Position numbers and translations under genes: made by a program
NCBI RefSeq assembly: GCF_950295315.1
Contig: NC_080165.1
Location: forward strand, 2,746,701 to 2,810,700
Source: Erinaceus europaeus
Lineage: Eukaryota; Chordata; Mammalia; Eulipotyphla; Erinaceidae
Direction of reading: 5' to 3'
DNA: 64,000 bases
The notes under the pieces: generated by a model
The model's database searches: none
Told to the model about the DNA's origin: nothing
What the model saw: only the letters and a program-made list of their open reading frames with translations
Shown: in pieces, positions 63,690 through 64,000 of the stretch
Numbering within the stretch: the stretch's first letter is position 1
Layout of the letters: each line of letters starts with the position of its first letter

Positions 63690-64000
63690 TTTTTATTCTT
63701 TTTATTTATAAATAGGAAACATTGACAAAACCATAGGATAAGAGGGTTACAACTCCACACAATTCCCACCACCAGACCTCCATATCCAATCCCTTCCCCT
63801 GGTAACTTTCTTATTCTTTAATCCTCTGGGAGTATGGACCCAAGGTCATTGTGGGATGCAGAATGTGGAAGGTCTGGCTTCTGTAATTGCTTCCCTGATG
63901 AACATGGGGATTGACAGGTGGATCCATACTCCCAGCCTGAATCTCTCTTTCCCTAGTAGGGAAGGGCTCTGGGGAAGAGGAGCTCCAAGGCACATTGGTG
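63690..64000 (-). mobile_element. R1 3' end, antisense, cut by window edge
   Basis: TTTATTCTTTTTATTTATAA, TTGACAAAACCATAGGATAA, TCCTCTGGGAGTATGGACCC and GGGAAGGGCTCTGGGGAAG. Continues beyond the window. Confidence 0.88.

Overview
The window is non-coding nuclear DNA from a placental mammal, almost certainly a hedgehog (Erinaceidae, e.g. Erinaceus or Atelerix). The main evidence is the SINE content. At least 20 copies of a tRNA-derived SINE (here 'SINE-A', with A box TAGCGCAGCGG-like and B box GGTTCGAGCCC-like) and about 17 copies of a second one ('SINE-B', head GGGGCCGGGTGGTGGCGCAC-like) match what I remember of the hedgehog ERI-type SINEs. Old eutherian repeats (MER5A-like, MER20-like, ancient L1 ORF2 pieces) are also present. 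Family labels are from memory and by eye; no database was searched. I find no convincing protein-coding exon, rRNA gene, functional tRNA gene, CpG island or CRISPR array. The long open frames fall in tandem repeats and are artefacts of repetition.

Layout. 0-6 kb: L1 3' ends, one carrying a 16-copy 67-bp minisatellite (1750-2815), then SINEs and a LINE-like family called here R1. 6.3-6.6 kb: a 69-bp perfect inverted repeat with an inner 20-bp hairpin. 6.6-9.2 kb: mostly unique AT-rich DNA. 9.2-16 kb: dense SINE-A/B/C and R1. 16.2-18.4 kb: a long R1 copy split by an LTR with a 6-bp target-site duplication (TSD). 20.3-22.1 kb: an LTR split by a 985-bp G-rich minisatellite with an A-rich tail and a 17-bp TSD, followed by a 320-bp pyrimidine tract. 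24.3-27.5 kb: three LTRs in mixed orientation. 27.5-45 kb: unique DNA with scattered SINEs, an ancient L1 relic split by two SINEs, and a GGAGA-repeat compound retroposon. 45-48 kb: R1, unique AT-rich DNA and a 37-copy 21-bp minisatellite (47917-48690). 49.4-56.1 kb: L1 and R1 pieces, a solo LTR inside an L1 3' end, an L1 5' UTR split by R1, and an ERV 3' end (polypurine tract plus LTR) abutting another LTR. 56-64 kb: R1, SINEs, an 84-bp perfect inverted copy of a SINE-B segment placed 1.8 kb away, and an LTR inserted in L1 ORF2.

Nothing here works together as an operon or pathway. The window records several waves of retrotransposition: old L1, MER5A and MER20; then R1 and L1; then tRNA SINEs and solo LTRs with short TSDs; with later tandem-repeat growth and at least two template-switch-like inverted duplications. 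The most unusual items are the minisatellite retroposon inside an LTR, the 6.4-kb hairpin and the 84-bp inverted templated insertion.
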